Source of the DNA: Motacilla alba alba
Lineage: Eukaryota > Chordata > Aves > Passeriformes > Motacillidae
Reading direction: 5' to 3'
Assembly (NCBI RefSeq): GCF_015832195.1
Contig: NC_052018.1
Location: forward strand, 32,578,115-32,642,114
DNA length: 64,000 nucleotides
The notes beneath the pieces were generated by a model. The model saw only the letters and a list, made by a program, of their open reading frames with translations. It did no database searches and was not told the origin of the DNA. How positions within the stretch are numbered: position 1 is the first letter of the stretch; each line of letters begins with the position of its first letter. Both the position numbers and the translations under genes were made by a program. Below, piece after piece: positions 25,969 to 38,970 of the stretch.

Positions 25969-26640
25969 CACAGAATCATCAAAGCTGGAAGACACCTTCA
26001 AGATCATCTAGTCCAACTATGAACCTTGCACCACCGTAATGAACTCTCAATCATATCCCCAAGTGCCACATCCACCCTTCTCTTGCACATGTCCAGAGAC
26101 AGTGGATCAACCACTTCTCTGGGAACTTATTCCAATGCCTAGCCACTCTTTACTTGAAAAAAATAATTCTAACCTCTGATCTAAACCTCCCCTGGCGCAA
26201 CTTAAGCCCATTTCCTCTTGTCCTTTGAACTTGAGACATGGCAGAAGAGACTGACCCTCACCTGGCTACCACCTCCTTTCAGGCAGCTATAGAGCATGAT
26301 AAGGTCACCCCTGAGCTTCCTTTTCTCCAGGCTACACAACCCCAGCTCCCTCAGCTGTTCCTCACAGGACTTGTGCTCCAGATCCTTCACAGCTCCACTG
26401 CCTTGCTCTGGACTTGTTCCTGCCCCTCAATGTCCTTCCTGAACAGAGGGGCACAGAGTTAGACACAGCACTCAGAGTGTAGCCTCACCACACTCTGAGT
26501 ACACAGGGACAGTCTGGTCCTGGTCCTGCTGGCCACACTATTGCTGATCCAGGCCAGGTGTCATCGGCCTTCTTGGCCACCTGGGCACATGCTGTACTGA
26601 CATCTGAATAGACAACATCCACAGACTTTCCCTCACCTAC
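25969..26640 (-). mobile_element. CR1 LINE 3' part, minus orientation
   Basis: The longest CR1 copy here. It begins CACAGAATCATC and runs through CTTCAAGATCATCTAGTCCA, AAACCTCCCCTGGCG, CATTTCCTCTTGTCC, CTTCCTTTTCTCCAGGCT and AGCTGTTCCTCACAGGACTT to the GGCCACCTGGGCACATGCTG segment. It contains the 3' UTR and the end of the ORF2 reverse-transcriptase region. The 5' edge is uncertain by about 50 bp because the last part is diverged. It lies 180 bp from another CR1 in the same orientation but starts with its own 3' terminus, so it is a separate insertion. Confidence 0.92.
26202..26390 (-). pseudogene. CR1 ORF2 C-terminal remnant
   Basis: A 62-codon minus-strand frame whose first 40 residues ([18 protein letters not shown], then [15 protein letters not shown]) match the usual C-terminal pattern of CR1 ORF2 ([22 protein letters not shown]). 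It lacks the endonuclease and the catalytic reverse-transcriptase motifs. It is a dead fragment inside the CR1 at 25969-26640. Confidence 0.85.
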
Positions 26641-29600
26641 TAACAGCTGACTTTAGAGAGTAAAATATTTTATTATATAGGCAAACATGGCCTTTGTAGT
26701 TTTCTTCCCAGCACTGTGAAGGTTACGTAGCTTCAAGTGAATGTACATGCTCTGTCCTAGAAGTTGATCACACATGTTACAGAATATATTACTAAAGGAA
26801 AATTCAGTTTTACAGTGTGAAATTCCAAGTAAGATTTGAAATCTATTAATCTAACACACAGTTTAAAGTAAACTAATCAATTTTTCATATACTTCAGGGG
26901 AGACATGAAATAAACTGACAGTGACTCACTGAAATAGAGGTATTCACTTCTTTGAAAAGACAGTAAGATGAGCTTCTGAACAACTGTTCAGCAAGTTGAA
27001 AGGAAGGGCATAGGCTATGTTCTGGGCATAAAGATGTGATTGTCTAAATGACATTTTTCCATTGCAAAGTTTCTACTGTTTTTGAAAAAATATAATACTT
27101 TATTCTCAAAAGACATATAAAAGTTGGGAGGAAATAAGAGCTGAGAAATAGCTACTGCTCTGTGTTTGAAGGGTATTTTAGCTCATCAAATGTAACCTTT
27201 GAGAGAAAGGTAAAGACACCTTTTATGCTTATTAGGGAAAAAGCTTACATGACATTTCCCAAATCTCCTACTTATCCAACTGTCCAGCCAGCTGCAGCAA
27301 GTGCCAGGACCAGCAGAGAGCCAGGATGGCTGCTGTGTCTTGTCTCCCAGAATGTCACATTTTTAACTCTCATCACTGCTGTTTCTTTTTCCTGTTTTTT
27401 TATGTCCATCTGACAGAGCTGGAATAGATTCATTTTCTATAGGATCTGAAAAAAAAGGCCATATCTATCTATTTTTTGTGTTTCATCATGGATTTAAAGG
27501 CATGGTGAACAGATTAATAGGGGCAAACTATTAATAGGATTAATAGGAAGAAATTTTAGAAAATTTCTAAAGAATGAAAATTTCAAGGACCGGATTAGCA
27601 TGGTGCTTCTGGAAAGAGAAGGAAGAAAGATGGGGGCTGCTCTGGGTCTCTCTCCCCTCTGTGCAGACCTGTTTGTCACCCTTTAAGCCACTGCATTGAA
27701 GCACGTCTTTTCTCAAGCCAAATGAAGAAGGATTGTGGGTGAAGTTCCTGAAATGAGGGTTTGTCATCACCATTCCTGTGCCTCTGTCCCTATTTTCAAG
27801 TGGATGTTGAGTGTCACTTTTGGTCACAAGACCACATAGAGAACAAGAGCTTCTAAAGTCCTGGGAAAGCAATATTTTAGGGGTGCATTCATATGGAAAT
27901 AAATGATAATTTTAAAAATACTATTAGTCTTAATCAGTAAATCCCACAATTTGCACAATCCAGAATTAGAAATTATGGTTCCTTACAGGCTTTTGTCTTG
28001 TTATCATTATTTCTCATTTCTTACATAACGAACTGGACTTGACATGCTTCCTCTTACCATTTATAATCCCAACTTCCATGCATCCTTACATTTGTTTCAA
28101 AATCAACTACTGAGGGTTTTTTAATCTGTTTTTCCTCCTCTTATCACCTCTCTTCACAAAAAAATTATCCCATTGCCTGTTTTCTGTAATTTAAAACGTA
28201 AATGTGCCTATTCATTTGAGGCTGCAATCTCTAGAGCAATATGACAGTGTTTGCACACTATTAGTGACCATATTTTTGGTTTTCTTTCCTGTTCCATAAA
28301 TACAGTCCTGATTTTTGTCACTTCTGCTCTTTCAAATGTAAAAATTATCAGCTTAAAGAAAAAAAAAAAAAGCACTTATCTGCCAATGCTGATGGCAGCA
28401 GCTGAATGCCAGCAATTCTGAGTACAGCTATGAATATATATTGCTGCTGTCCTCTACTAGTGAAAGCAGGAGCACTTGGCTCTGTGAATGAATATTTCCC
28501 AAATAGCGCTATATTCTGTATACCCAGTAATACTATATTATTTGCATACCACTTTTGTCATTAGAATGAGAACATGTCACTTTGTCATAGCTCTGCAATG
28601 AACCATTTGTACACTACCAGAAATTATCTTATGTTACAAAGAATATTCCATTATATAGAAGCTGATGATTTATTAAATGGGAGGTACTCCACCTGAAAAG
28701 CAGGTGTAAGTAAAGATTCCTCAACCTCCCTGGGATATTGTTTCATATACACTTGAAAAGACCAAGAGTAATAATAGGAAATAGAGGCAGAGATATGAAA
28801 CAGAGGAGAAAGGTGTCTTATCTATATCTACAAGTACACATAAGTATTAAGTGCTAATTTACATTTAATATATATTCCATATTCTGACAAAGTGAGATAG
28901 CATGTTTTAGAAACACATCTTCTAGATACAATTTACACTGTAAATAAAAGAAGCCCAAAAATTTATGTATCACATAAAATAATCAGCAACACTGACTGGC
29001 TCATTTACACCAACAGAAAATTTGTCCTTCATCATTCAGATACACCATTTCTGAGTATACCACTTCTTTTCTGTTTTTTCCAAGTATCCATTGAAGTTTG
29101 AAGGTCAGAGAATGCTTGACTCAGGTACAGTTACCTCAGAACACTTTTTTCTGACCTTTAGGTGACTGATGAGTATTTTAAGAAGCCACATGGGTTTTGA
29201 GCCATTCCCATGGCATTTATTCAGGAAAGAATTATTCCTGATGTTCAGCATTTCTGTATTTCAAACTGGCAGAACTTCAGCTATCGTCCTTGCTCCAGCT
29301 CACTGCTCAGACAAATGGAGTTGGATGAGGTCTGGGCCATCCACTGCTCTTGACTGGTTAAGTTTATGAATTCTCGTGATCATAGGCTTTAACTTTTTTT
29401 ACAGAAATGTCCTCAATTTCCCAGTATCTGTTCTTTAACTTCAGGCTTGCTGATCTGCCTCGGTGACAAATGTCTCCATTAGAATAGATTCATTTTATTT
29501 TCTCAGTCTCACTCCACATGTTAAAAAAGGTCTTAAAGATTTAGGAACTAATAGAGCTAGGCAAATACAGCAAGAAATGTCAGTGAATTATTGGTTCACA

Positions 29601-32600
29601 ATATTTTAATGAATTCTCTTAATCTGTGTCCAGCAATAGTCCAATGTGTGGGTTCACAAGTTGGTAGAGCTAAAGAATCAGCAATTTTTAAATAAGTATT
29701 GGATTCTAACATCAAGACTCACTTTCCATAAAATACTTACACCAGAAATCAGATTTTAAGAGCTCTGAGAATTTAATAGAGAATTGAAGCACTCCTATTA
29801 GTGTGAATAAGCTAAGGAAGCATTGCAACTGTATTTTAGTAAGGTGGAGTCACCATTCTTGAAATAACAGTAATTGCACTCTTCAGAGATGGCAGGAGCA
29901 CACTGGCTCTGCAAGGCAGTTGGCCACACAAACCTCTTTCTCATTTCCATTTTTGCTCAAACCACTTCAAGCAGTACTAAAGAATGCAAATTTCTTTAAT
30001 AGCAAGGATTTAACTAGTTTTAAAATCTGCGGGCTACACAAAAGCCAGGTGGCAGCTTGAGAAGTCCATCATTTTACTGAAAACAAGATTTATCTATTGT
30101 CAAATCAGAAGAAGCCGTGCCTCAGTAAGCCCTGCAGTCATCTGATCTGCAAGGGCATGTTGTTTAAAGATTTCATAATTAGTTCATTAACTATGAATGG
30201 GCTAATGGCTATTTTCCAATTAATCTACTCATTTTTTTTCAGGGACTACACACTAACAATAATAGATCAAAAGAAAATGTATTCCTCTTGCTTCAAGTAC
30301 TTCTGCATTGTGCTGGTAATTTCTTCTGCTCTGGAGTGATTTATTTCTTTCCTCTTTCTTCACTTCTGGCCTGCCCTGAAATATCAGTTTGATTAGGGTG
30401 TCTGAGGACTCAGGTTTCCCCATTGGAAGAGCAATACTGAAAGGGCTTTTCTTCTCCAAACCAGAAACATTGTCTGAGGCTACAGATAGATTAAAGGAAA
30501 TCTGAGGAGTTGAGGAGGATGGGGAAAAGCTCAAATTCTAAAGAGCAGTGAAATAAAGCACCTCTTTATTGGCAACTTTGATCAATATTAGAAGGGAAGA
30601 GAAATCAGCATTCATTGCTTTTGCCAACAGTTTTTCCATGAGTAGACCAGTAGCTCTTTTCTTCTTAATAAGGTGGTGTATCAGATGTAAACCTCAAAGA
30701 AAATAGTAATTTTAGCCATCAAAGCCTGTCACTGTCCAAATGAAAAATAAGCAACTGAATAAATAACTTCCAGTTTAAAAAATCGTCCAGAGAATTAAAT
30801 AACATCTGCTTAAAAAAATTAACAATTTTAAAGAGGAGAAATCCTGCACTAATGCCCAGGCTTATGCTCTGCGTATAAGTGTCACCATCATTTATTCTAC
30901 TTATGACTAGACATCCAGTGCTTCATCATGTTTTAAACACATTTCCTCTAGTCAGTCTCAATCAGCTAAAGGAATAAGTCACAATGCTTTGACATAAATG
31001 CTTTCCTGGGGCTGCACCTTTAAAAAAAAGTTCTTGAATTATTCTGACAGTAAGTAGTGACAAACAAACAAAGTGAAATAAATGGTAGTGAAATACTATT
31101 TTTATCCAATTTAGAAAATTTTCTCAGAACACTCATTATTGTTTCATATTTTTTGCCCACTTCTGTTAAATGGGGAATGTGCCCTGCGCTAGAAATATGG
31201 GAGGCTTTTAGCTACTCTTACACAGCATGGGAAAATTATTTTTATACTAAAAACTGAATGTTCAAACTTTGGAATATTTCACTATATCTGGGTGAAAGGC
31301 TGAAATGTTCAAATACACAATTAAATATAAGATCTTGCAGTCACTGTGTGTTGTCTGAATGGATTAGGGGAGATTTTTCCTTCAACTTTTCTCCTTATCC
31401 ATTCATATAGGCAAAGAGGTTTTTTCAGGAAGATCTTTGGAGGAATATAGGACCACAGGCATTCATGTGAGCATGACTATTTTCTGGTTTTGACCACTTG
31501 TCATTTATTACTCATTTCAGCCAGATGCACAAAATAAGACCAGAGTCTCACATGGTTCCCTATGTAAGTGCCAAAGTCCAAGATGTCAATGTTTAGGACC
31601 AGAACTGCACAGAGACACTGCCAAATCTGTCCATTCCCAGAGATGCCACAATGGGACGATGTCTCAATTTATCAGCAGACCTCCCATATATATATAAAGC
31701 ATTCACATTAAACCACATTTGATTTATTCTAAAAATGAACAGTTTGTTGTTTGCTTGATTTGACAAATAGAATGGGATTCAGCTGAGAGTAAGACATCTA
31801 AATTTATACATCTATCTACAGGGATTCAGATGTGGCCATGTGAGACCCTACTAAAGTTAGGACACAAGCTATCAATTAGGTATTGAAATTTAAAGTTATT
31901 TAGCTGACTAGCTGCTACAGTAAGATTAAAAAGCCTAAACAGAGGTGTCCAGTGTAATTTTAGATGCTGTGAATAATCTTTGATGTCTTCAGTTGCTGCC
32001 ACAAAAGCGTGGAGGTCTGCTGTGCCTGCCCCACCTGCCTGCCCTGGGCAGATCTCCTGGGCATCACAAGCACCACAGGAAGCCTGTGCTCAGGAAACTC
32101 AGTCCCACCCCAAGCAGCGCTCCTGGGATGAGGTGAACTGCTCTACAGGCATGAATGACTGCATCATCTGTCACAGGAGCCTAAACTCCTGGCTAATGCC
32201 TGTTGTACAAACTGTAGTTTGGATATCTTGGTTTTGAACTGAATCCCACCCACAAGCTTCCCTTTCTTCTGAAACAAACATACCATTCCAAGAAAGTCTA
32301 GGAAAATACAAGGCTGTATCCCCAGCAATGCCAAAAGAAGAAAATACTATTTTCTACTTTGCTTTTTGACTCACAGCATTACAGATTTGTTTTTTGCTGC
32401 TCCTTTGGAGGATTGGACTGCATATTTCCCATTTGCAGATGTGATGTATGGGGAGTACTCTCCCTGTTTTCAACCAGCAGTTCCAATCATTGTAAATCAA
32501 GCCTGGAAATCCATCATCATCTAGGGTGCTTCCAAAACAGTAGACAAGAATGTCAGTTTTATGTGCTTTTATACTGCTTGTCAATCTGTATTTAGTTTAT

Positions 32601-34544
32601 GCCCAGAAGAGCAACTTTAATAAGAAAAGCTTGAGCTACGGTTTCAAAAGATGAAGCATCCAGGAGTTTTAAGATATTCACACCCTACAGCTCACTCCTA
32701 CCTGGTGCTGTGTGCCATTGCTCTTTTGCAGGACCAGAATAGCTGCTTGTGTGGCTTGTGACTCAGGAAATTACCCAACTCAAAAATAAGCCAGAAATTA
32801 AAGAGAATCATTAAAGGAAAGAGAGGTTATTTCAAATAAAAATCAATAGATCAGTGTTGCCACAGGAAGCAGAGTTGGAAAGTGAGTACATAGGGATGAG
32901 AACAGGGAGAAGGTCTGGGGGAGGGATGAGAGATGGAAAAACAGGGCAAGAATATTTCAAAATAGTTTTGCAACACATTCCTTTGTCATGAGAAGCTGCA
33001 GTCTGAAATAACCTCATTTCTAAACAAGCCTGGTGGTTGGTATGTGCACCTGACAGCTAAAACTCACTCACTGAACTCCACTCTGCAATTCCATCAGGAA
33101 AGGTTCTGCCCTCTCAGATAAACTCTTTAAAAGAGTGAAATTAGATGGGGAACCTATTGCATTTACAGAGATTTCTGTCTCTCAGGCATCTCAAGGCTAC
33201 ATGGACCTACTGAGTTCTTCTGCTAAGGAAGTAAATATCCTTCCTTCTCTGCAGGAGATAAAAGCCAAGACTTGCACAACTTGAGTACACAGATTAGTTT
33301 TAAAATCTTGGGGGAAGGCTGAGCTGGGCAATCCCATGGCTTCTGTCAGCCCAGCCACATACCTTGCCGGAGATTGATTCAGCTCTGGTACAAATATGAT
33401 GGTGCAAGGTGATGGAGGGGCACCCTGCCCTACACAAAGTCTCTCCTGTGTCTGGGACTGCACCCAAGCTGTATCACTGCATGCACAACTTCACTGCAGA
33501 GACAACTGCTGGGGTCAGACTGCCAGTCACCTAATTATCTGGATATGCAGTCAAATCCTGCCTTCTCAATCTGAAGAATGCCTCCAGGTAATCTTCAAGG
33601 AATAAAAAACTATGTGTGAACCCAGCTTTTCGGTTTGCTTGGTCTTGGTGTGACCCAGGGTGTCACTGCTGGGTGATGTGGTCACACCTCAAGCTGCAGT
33701 TCTTTACCTGTGTTCTCTTCTGCTAAGTTGATGCTGTTACCTGAGATAAATTTGACATTTCCAGAAGAAAAGCAAATTTTCCTCTAAAATCATCATCTGT
33801 TCCTAATTTCTTTGTCAATTAGAGAACGGCTCCCAGGCTCAGAAGGGAACAATAGTTTCCCTCTGAGGTGATAACTTTATGACATGCTACACTGTTCAAC
33901 TGCTTGCTTTGCTGTCATGGTGTGCATTTTATCTTGCCATGAGCTGGAAGCCTTAATTACAATCTTGTGTCTTCCATTGTTTGAGACAAATGACTAAGTG
34001 ACTTATAAAGACAATTAGATTTGAATCTGCTCTAACTAATCTCTTTCCTAGTGTGATATCCTATTAGACACACCAGGCCTTTTTCTGAAAGGGAATAAGG
34101 GAGGATGGGAAGGGGAGAGCTGTCTTTGAAATTCTGTTTCAGGGACTAAAAAGCTGAGTAATCAATTGTCATTGCTGAGTCTTCTTTGGTTGTCACCAGC
34201 TACCTTTTCTATTCCTGCTGCACTTAAATACATCCAGTTGAAACTTGATCTACAAGAATAACAGGAAGTGAACAAGAACAATAACTCCAAGGCACTGTTT
34301 TGGGGAAATGGATTTATTAGCTGTTTTACAGGAGCCAGAAGTGAAATTATGTGAGGGTGTGCTCTGATTGGTCTTGTATTTGGGGAGAGAGGAGAGCACC
34401 CAAATTTCCATTCACTTTGAACTTTTCTTACTGTCTTTAGGATCTCATGTATAATTGGTGCAGAGGGACAAGAACGTACTTCAATATCACATGACCTTTG
34501 CTCTGAAGAGATCATTAACCAGCCCATTACACCAAAATGGAATT
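26641..34544. other. unique AT-rich DNA, no gene seen
   Basis: Nearly 8 kb with no recognisable transposon or gene. Open frames are all at most about 100 codons. A 13-base A run lies near 28365. Two slightly GC-richer patches (31980-32240 and 33200-33600) hold short open frames without domains. An inverted repeat at 33647-33688 is listed separately. The AT-rich block at 28490-28640 looks slowly evolving by eye but is unproven. Confidence 0.5.
33647..33688. repeat. 42-bp inverted repeat (hairpin-forming)
   Basis: Perfect 9-bp arms GGTGTGACC and GGTCACACC flank a 24-bp centre that holds a further short pairing (GTCAC with GTGAT, one G-T wobble). The arms also contain TGACC/GGTCA words like nuclear-receptor half-sites. 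No gene context supports a specific role. Confidence 0.6.
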
Positions 34545-35010
34545 CACAGAATCACAGAACCACTGGGCTGGAAGAGACCTTCAAGATCATCGAGTCCAAC
34601 CCATGCCCCAACACCTCAACTAAACTATGGCATCAAGTGCCACAACCAGTCTTTTTTTAAACACATCCAGGGATTGGTGACTCCACCACTTCCTGAGGCA
34701 GAAAATTCCAGTACTTTATCACTCTTTCCATGAAAAACTTTTTCCTAATATCCAACCTATATTTCCCTTGGCACAGCTTAAGACTGTGTCCTCTGGTTCT
34801 GTCAGTTGCTGCCTGGAGAAAGAGACTAACCCCACCTGACTACAGCCACCTTTCAGGGAGTTGTAGAGAGTGATAAGATCACCTTTGAGTCTCCTTTTCT
34901 CCAGGATAAACAGCCCAAACTTCCTCAGTCGTTCCTCACAGGGTTTGTGTTCCAAGCCCCTCACCAAAGTAGTTGCCCTCCTCGGAATGCGCTCAATACC
35001 TTTAACACCT
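34545..35010 (-). mobile_element. CR1 LINE 3' part, minus orientation
   Basis: The plus strand starts CACAGAATCACAGAACCACT and then GGGCTGGAAGAGACCTTCAA, the reverse complement of a CR1 3' terminus. It continues through GACTCCACCACTTCC, TTTTTCCTAATATCCAACCT and GAGTCTCCTTTTCTCCAGG to CAGGGTTTGTGTTCCAAGCC. It is 5'-truncated within ORF2. Confidence 0.93.
34719..34967 (-). pseudogene. CR1 ORF2 C-terminal remnant
   Basis: An 82-codon minus frame containing [17 protein letters not shown] and [20 protein letters not shown], the hallmark C-terminus of the CR1 ORF2 protein. The rest of the frame is read-through of the 3' UTR. It has no catalytic domain and is non-functional. Confidence 0.87.
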
Positions 35011-36826
35011 TTAAAAACAGAAGAACACTTCTTACTTTTCTTCCTGAGTAATTTCTAAAAATTCATATTTTTCTTTCTTAACTCACATCTTAGTGCTGCA
35101 TTTCTTGACCCTTTGATTTTCTCTGTGAACAATTCTCCTCCAGATTGACTGGATAAAGGATCAAGCATAACAGGTTTACCCCAGAAATTCAGGAGATGGG
35201 GTAAGAAAAGCACAAGAGGCCCAGCACTGGAATAGATCACTGGGGGAGATGATGAGGCATTTTTTGAGAAGTATGCGGGAAAATTTTTATCAGACCTGGT
35301 TTTGATGGAATATTTTCTGTTGGGAAATGCCAGAGGACATTCCAGGCAGACAGAACTAAGTCTGGGCCTGCAGCATAACCAATGCAGTAAATTATTGCCT
35401 GACTTTTCCTCCTCCCAGTGGTGCTGGGGAAGCTCCCATGGCCCAGCAGCAGAAGAAGCCTCCCCTTCCTGTAAGCTACTTTGCAGGGCTCTGCTCTCCA
35501 CCAAGTGTGCTTGAAAAATACTACTCAGATAGATTTAGCTGCTGGAATTTGAAAGACCTCTCCCTCTTCCACACAGAAGTCATATATACTTAATGAAATA
35601 TGAAAAAAGGTAAAAATCAATTTTTATACACTGATATTCAGTTACTGATGTATTAACATATTGCTTTCATTTTTGTTTATATTAACTAAATATAATAATT
35701 TGTTCTTCCTTATTTATGTTGTCTATTCATTTAAAAATGCCACATCTGGTTATCCTAGTGTTATTAAATCAAAATAATGAGATCTGAAGGACTGACATTA
35801 TACGTCTTTCAATGAACCATCCCAAGATGGAGGTACATACAATTTTCTGAAAGTTTGAAAAAAAAATTCTACCTCAGATTAGAACTTATTTTAGTTCCCA
35901 TTTGTTAGCTAAAAGGGTACTGCACACAGCAAAGAACAAAAGATTTTCTGATACATGTCTGTAGAATATACATTTTTCAAAAATACCCTATATGACTTTT
36001 ATACATCATAATATAAATTATTTTTATATATCAGAATAAACCTTACAGATCATAAACCAATTTTTAAGTGGTTTTCTGAATCTCACTAAACAACAATCTG
36101 GATCTTAGACTGTCTTTGCAAATTATGTCTATATTTATAGGGCCCATCATGTGTGTTTCCCACACTCAAACAATAGAACAATAATGAGTTTTATTCTTTT
36201 TTCTTATATGAATTAACCATGTAATGTGTAAATGTTTTCCGAGTTCAAGAAGTGTGTTTGCAACTTTAAATTGATTTAAAAATTAGATTGCTTCTGAATA
36301 TAACATAATGTAACATAGCATAACATAACACAGTGTCTGGAAATTTGTGACTTATATAAAACTTTCTTTATGAAGCTTAATGTACCAATGAAAAGCTTTA
36401 CTATAGCCAAATTTCATTTCTAGTTGAGTAACCAAAAATGCACTTTAAACTTGGAAAAATAACCATTCACTTTTTACTACTTCGATTCCATGTTTTTATA
36501 AATTCCTCTTACAGAGGCAGGTGAATATCTTCAGAATAAGGACCCTTGGGTATTTTAAAATAACTTCATGAAAAACCTTTGCTCGCAACAAGAAGTGTTT
36601 AAGTTTCTAGAAGGGATCTCTTGCTCTGCCAAATGTTCCAGCAATTTAGAAAGACATTTCAAGCACAAAAAATAGAAGGGCGTTCTCCTAAATATAGGAT
36701 TTGAGTAATTTTATAGGACAAGGGATTTATGTTGTCTTCCTACCTGGAACTACTTGAAGGCATCTCACATACCTAGTTATGCTTTGCACCACTTTGAGAT
36801 GAAACAAAAACTATTTCGCAACAAAG
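35011..36826. other. unique AT-rich DNA, no gene seen
   Basis: A 149-codon minus frame (35055-35504) and a 70-codon plus frame share the same DNA. I recognise neither and see no domain. The DNA from 35.6 to 36.7 kb is strongly AT-rich. Confidence 0.5.
36299..36331. repeat. degenerate (TAACA)n repeat
   Basis: Repeating TAACATAATG, TAACATAGCA, TAACATAACA units over about 33 bp. It is a short imperfect simple repeat. Confidence 0.8.
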
Positions 36827-37394
36827 TGCGTTGGGTTGACCTTGGCTGGCCACCAGGTCTCCTACAAGCTGCTCTATCACCTCCCCCTCTCAGCTGGACA
36901 GGGAAAAATAAGACAAAAATCTTCTGGGGCAATGTAAAGTTTAATAACAGAAAAGCAAAGGTCGCACATGGAAGCAAAGGGAAACAAAAGGATTTATTCT
37001 GTACTTCCAATCAGCAAGTGATGTCCGACAGTTCCTAGGAAATAGAGCCCCCAGCACACGGAGCAGTTGCACCAGAAGACAAATGTAACACCAAGTGTGC
37101 CACTCCTTCTCCTTTCTCTTAGCTTTTATTGCCAAGATGACCTCACATGGAATGGGATATTGCTTCCACTGGGTCAGCTGTCTCAGCTGTGTCCTGTCCC
37201 AAACTGTCACCGACTCGCAGCCCACTGTCCTGTGGATGGGATTGGAGAGGCAGCCTTAATGCCATGTGCACACTGTTCAACAGTGACCAAAACATTGCCA
37301 TCCCACTGACTCAGTTACAGCCTCTAATGCAAAGCACAGCCCTAGGAAGGCTTCTATAATAAAGGAGAGTTCCACCTCAGCCAGACCCAATATG
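36827..37394 (-). mobile_element. second endogenous-retrovirus LTR, minus sense
   Basis: About 570 bp starting TGCGTTGGGTTGACCTTGGC and ending near CAGCCAGACCCAATATG. The first 90 bp parallel the LTR at 5975 (GCTCTATCAC, CTCAGCTGGACAGGG), but the rest is a different type: CAAAGGGAAACAAAAGGATT, CCAAGATGACCTCACATGG, GGGTCAGCTGTCTCAGCTGT, GTCCTGTCCCAAACTG and a CAAAGCACAGCCC end. It resembles a known avian LTR pattern. No internal retroviral sequence adjoins it, so it is probably a solo LTR. No clear target-site duplication is visible, and the right edge is uncertain by a few bases. AATAAA on the minus strand fixes the sense. Confidence 0.78.
36993..36998 (-). promoter_or_regulatory. LTR polyadenylation signal AATAAA
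   Basis: TTTATT on the plus strand gives AATAAA on the minus strand, next to the CCTTTTGTTTCCC segment of the LTR at 36827-37394. It sits where an R-region signal is expected for minus-sense transcription. Confidence 0.55.
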
Positions 37395-37937
37395 TGTATT
37401 CAAAATACTCACAGGAATTCCCGCTCCAAAACCAGCTGGAATTTCATCTGTAACTAGAGCATATGACTGAAACATTTCCTTAGTACCTCAAACATAGCAA
37501 GCAGCTAATCCAAATTAGGAACTTAACATTTCATTCATTCTTTTGTTGTTGGGGTTTGACCCATTATTTCCAAAATGCCTTAGTTATAATTTTATCTTTT
37601 TCCTCTTCACTTATAGACAGAGAAAACTGACACCTTAGGATATCTAGAAGGGATTATACATACCCATGACTCCCTTACTCTCCAGAGCAGGAACTGGAAA
37701 TTTCAAAAATGAACAGCTAATCCTATGTAGAAATAATGTTTTCTTTTCTCTGGAAATTGGCTTAGCTCAAGTTCTATAGGGGTGTTGAAACGAAATAAAA
37801 AAATTCCCAGGAACACAGAACACAAACATCTTTAAAGTACATCCCAAGAATGTGAAGTAAAATGCTACAAAGCTGTACAGGTCAATACTAGTCAGGAAGA
37901 AAACTTGACTCAACAAAAATAAATTTTCCCTACTTAC

Positions 37938-37995
37938 AAAAAAAAAAAAAAAAAAAAAGGAAAAGAAAAGAAGAAAAAAAAAACCAAACAAAAAC
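37938..37995. repeat. poly(A)/A-rich tract
   Basis: A run of 21 A followed by AAAAG and CAAAA units. No AATAAA lies just upstream, so a retroposed-transcript tail is not supported. On the minus strand it yields a phenylalanine-rich frame that is an artefact. Confidence 0.9.
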
Positions 37996-38938
37996 ACCTT
38001 GAAGAAACTTCAGATTACTTGGGATCATTGATTATTTACTGAAATATAGCCAGATATAAATTTACCTCTTTTCAAAAAACACATTCCAGGGCTGGAGCAG
38101 TATGACCAGACTTTTTTGATTTAAGGATCTTCAACCCTCAGAGAATAGAATTGCAATAAATCACCTTCTTATCTTCAGTGATTTTTAGCTGATCTGAGAC
38201 CTACATCTTCCTTTGCTGCCACTTCCATGTTTCTATCCAGAAACATGAGTTGCACGTTAACTGTGACCTATAAAGTTTTTCTGTTCAATAAAAGCAGCAA
38301 AGCATACTTTTGTAGCCTATTTGCTTTGTGTAGACTTGAATGAAGTCAAATTTAGGCATCTATACTGCCTAAACACAGTGAATAGGTGGTGATTTAGTAC
38401 GCATTTGCTTAGAACCCAAACTCATTAACTCCACAAAACTAATTTGTCAACCCCTAAAAGGATGTACACACCATGAAGCAAAATCAGGGCTGCTGGATCC
38501 AAGTTTAACAATTCCTCAGTCCAGAAGTTACAAAGGTTCTTCTTTCACAGCAGCTGTGGGCATTCAACTTACCAAAAGACTACAGAAATGCAAGTTATAA
38601 GAAGCTATTTTGGCATCTCTAACAAACTCTGCTCCTAACATGTTGTGTCTGCGGCAGCCAAAGAGGTAGACAGCAAAATTGCAATTTTACATGAATTTGC
38701 TCTGAGTAAGGAGTCTGAAAAATTCACAGGGTTTTAATTCCCAAGTTTTTTTCTGAAAAACTTTCATTCTTTGTGCAAAACTGGCTGACTGAAAACATCA
38801 GGTGATGTTAATAGTGCTGTTAAATAGATCATAATCTCTCCAAGCTGAAGCATACCAGTTTGGCATTATGTGAAAATAGGCTAAGTGCAATTTTTTCCTT
38901 GCAATTTGTGAAAAATGTAACTGGTCTTTTTTCTTACT

Positions 38939-38970
38939 AAAAAAACCAAACAAACCAAAACAAAACAAAG
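38939..38970. repeat. A-rich (CAAAA)n-like tract
   Basis: A 32-bp tract of AACCAAA and CAAAA units. Simple low-complexity DNA. Confidence 0.85.

Noticed and set aside
35055..35504. 149-codon minus-strand frame
   Set aside because: No domain, no homology recognised, and a plus-strand frame overlaps it. It could not be supported as a gene.
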